NCBI RefSeq assembly: GCF_963678635.1
Contig: NC_087066.1
Span: 62,998,282-63,062,281, forward strand
DNA: 64,000 nt
Source: Symsagittifera roscoffensis
Lineage: Eukaryota; Xenacoelomorpha; Acoela; Convolutidae
Direction: 5' to 3'
The notes under the pieces were generated by a model. The model was not told where the DNA came from. It saw nothing but the letters and a program-made list of their open reading frames with translations, and searched no databases. Made by a program: the position numbers and the translations under genes. Below, in pieces: positions 63,680 to 64,000 of the stretch (position 1 is the first letter of the stretch; every line of letters starts with the position of its first letter).

Positions 63680-64000
63680 ACCCTTGCGATAAGCAAGGGT
63701 ATTGCAATCGGGTACTGGACTTTTTTCCGTAAGCAATTTTGTTCACTGAATGGTCAAAATTAGAAATGGTAAATTTAGGTTCAGTTCATAATCAATTCAA
63801 ATTTCTTTTCCTCTCCGGAACTTTGGGTATGGACGTAACGGATGCGCATGAAACGGCAAAGGTCCTCGGTGCGAATCTGACACAACAGGTTTTTTCCAAA
63901 CATGAAATAGTCCTTTTCCAATAAAAAATTGTCAGCTTATTATTGTCTGCTTCTGTTTTGTCGGCTTAAGTGCCAAATTGTAGAATTGTTTTTTTACGGT
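63680..64000 (+). repeat. Dispersed repeat family R2, copy 3, running off the window
   Basis: GATAAGCAAGGGTATTGCAATC, GGTACTGGACTTTTTTCC, AATGGTAAATTTAGGTTCAG and a worn tRNA-like segment (GGACGTAACGGATGCG, GTGCGAATCTGAC) parallel 34,350-35,000. Confidence 0.6.

Overview
The window is animal nuclear DNA: AT-rich, intron-dense, with GT-AG introns, tRNA-like SINEs and several DNA transposon families. I cannot name the species. The backbone is one large plus-strand gene, IFT172 (intraflagellar transport complex IFT-B, cilium assembly). I trace 26 exons from 14,217 to 63,338 by acceptor/donor sites, phase continuity and recognisable protein blocks: WD40 region first, TPR-like alpha-solenoid after. 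The first part of the N-terminal propeller and the C-terminal part lie outside the window or were not found. Exons 1-24 are secure. Exons 25-26 fit by phase and order but diverge strongly.

Layout. 1-2,167: broken mobile-element debris (a retroelement-type C-terminal fragment and a Tc1-like transposase). 2,168-12,870: four near-identical tandem copies of a ~2,676 bp unit carrying the C-terminal part of a MULE transposase on the minus strand; the copy 4 end continues into the upstream MULE region to ~13,233. 14,217-21,536: IFT172 exons 1-7, with a decayed antisense protein-coding remnant of unknown family in intron 4. 22,551-25,144: 81 units of a 32 bp minisatellite that runs exactly into the acceptor of exon 8. 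25,145-37,085: exons 8-16 among SINEs, MULE and hAT-like MITE remnants. 37,086-49,594: a 12.5 kb intron holding an antisense nested gene of at least five exons (39,847-48,166), predicted to encode a ~1,112 residue protein with a membrane segment, coiled coils and Ser/Gln/Asn-rich tandem repeats. 49,595-54,247: exons 17-23; exon 18 is preceded by a 46 bp minisatellite in which intron end plus exon start are repeated 32 times. 54,248-62,015: a 7.8 kb intron with SINEs, a hAT-like MITE with a perfect 8 bp target duplication, a MULE with low-complexity inverted ends, and diverged ~170 bp tandem repeats. 62,016-63,338: exons 24-26.

The most unusual signal is that two unrelated minisatellites in the same gene each have a repeat unit that contains a complete 3' splice site, so the gene presents 82 and 32 near-identical acceptors for exons 8 and 18. 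By reading frame, only the last acceptor of each array gives an open message; every earlier one leads quickly to a stop codon.
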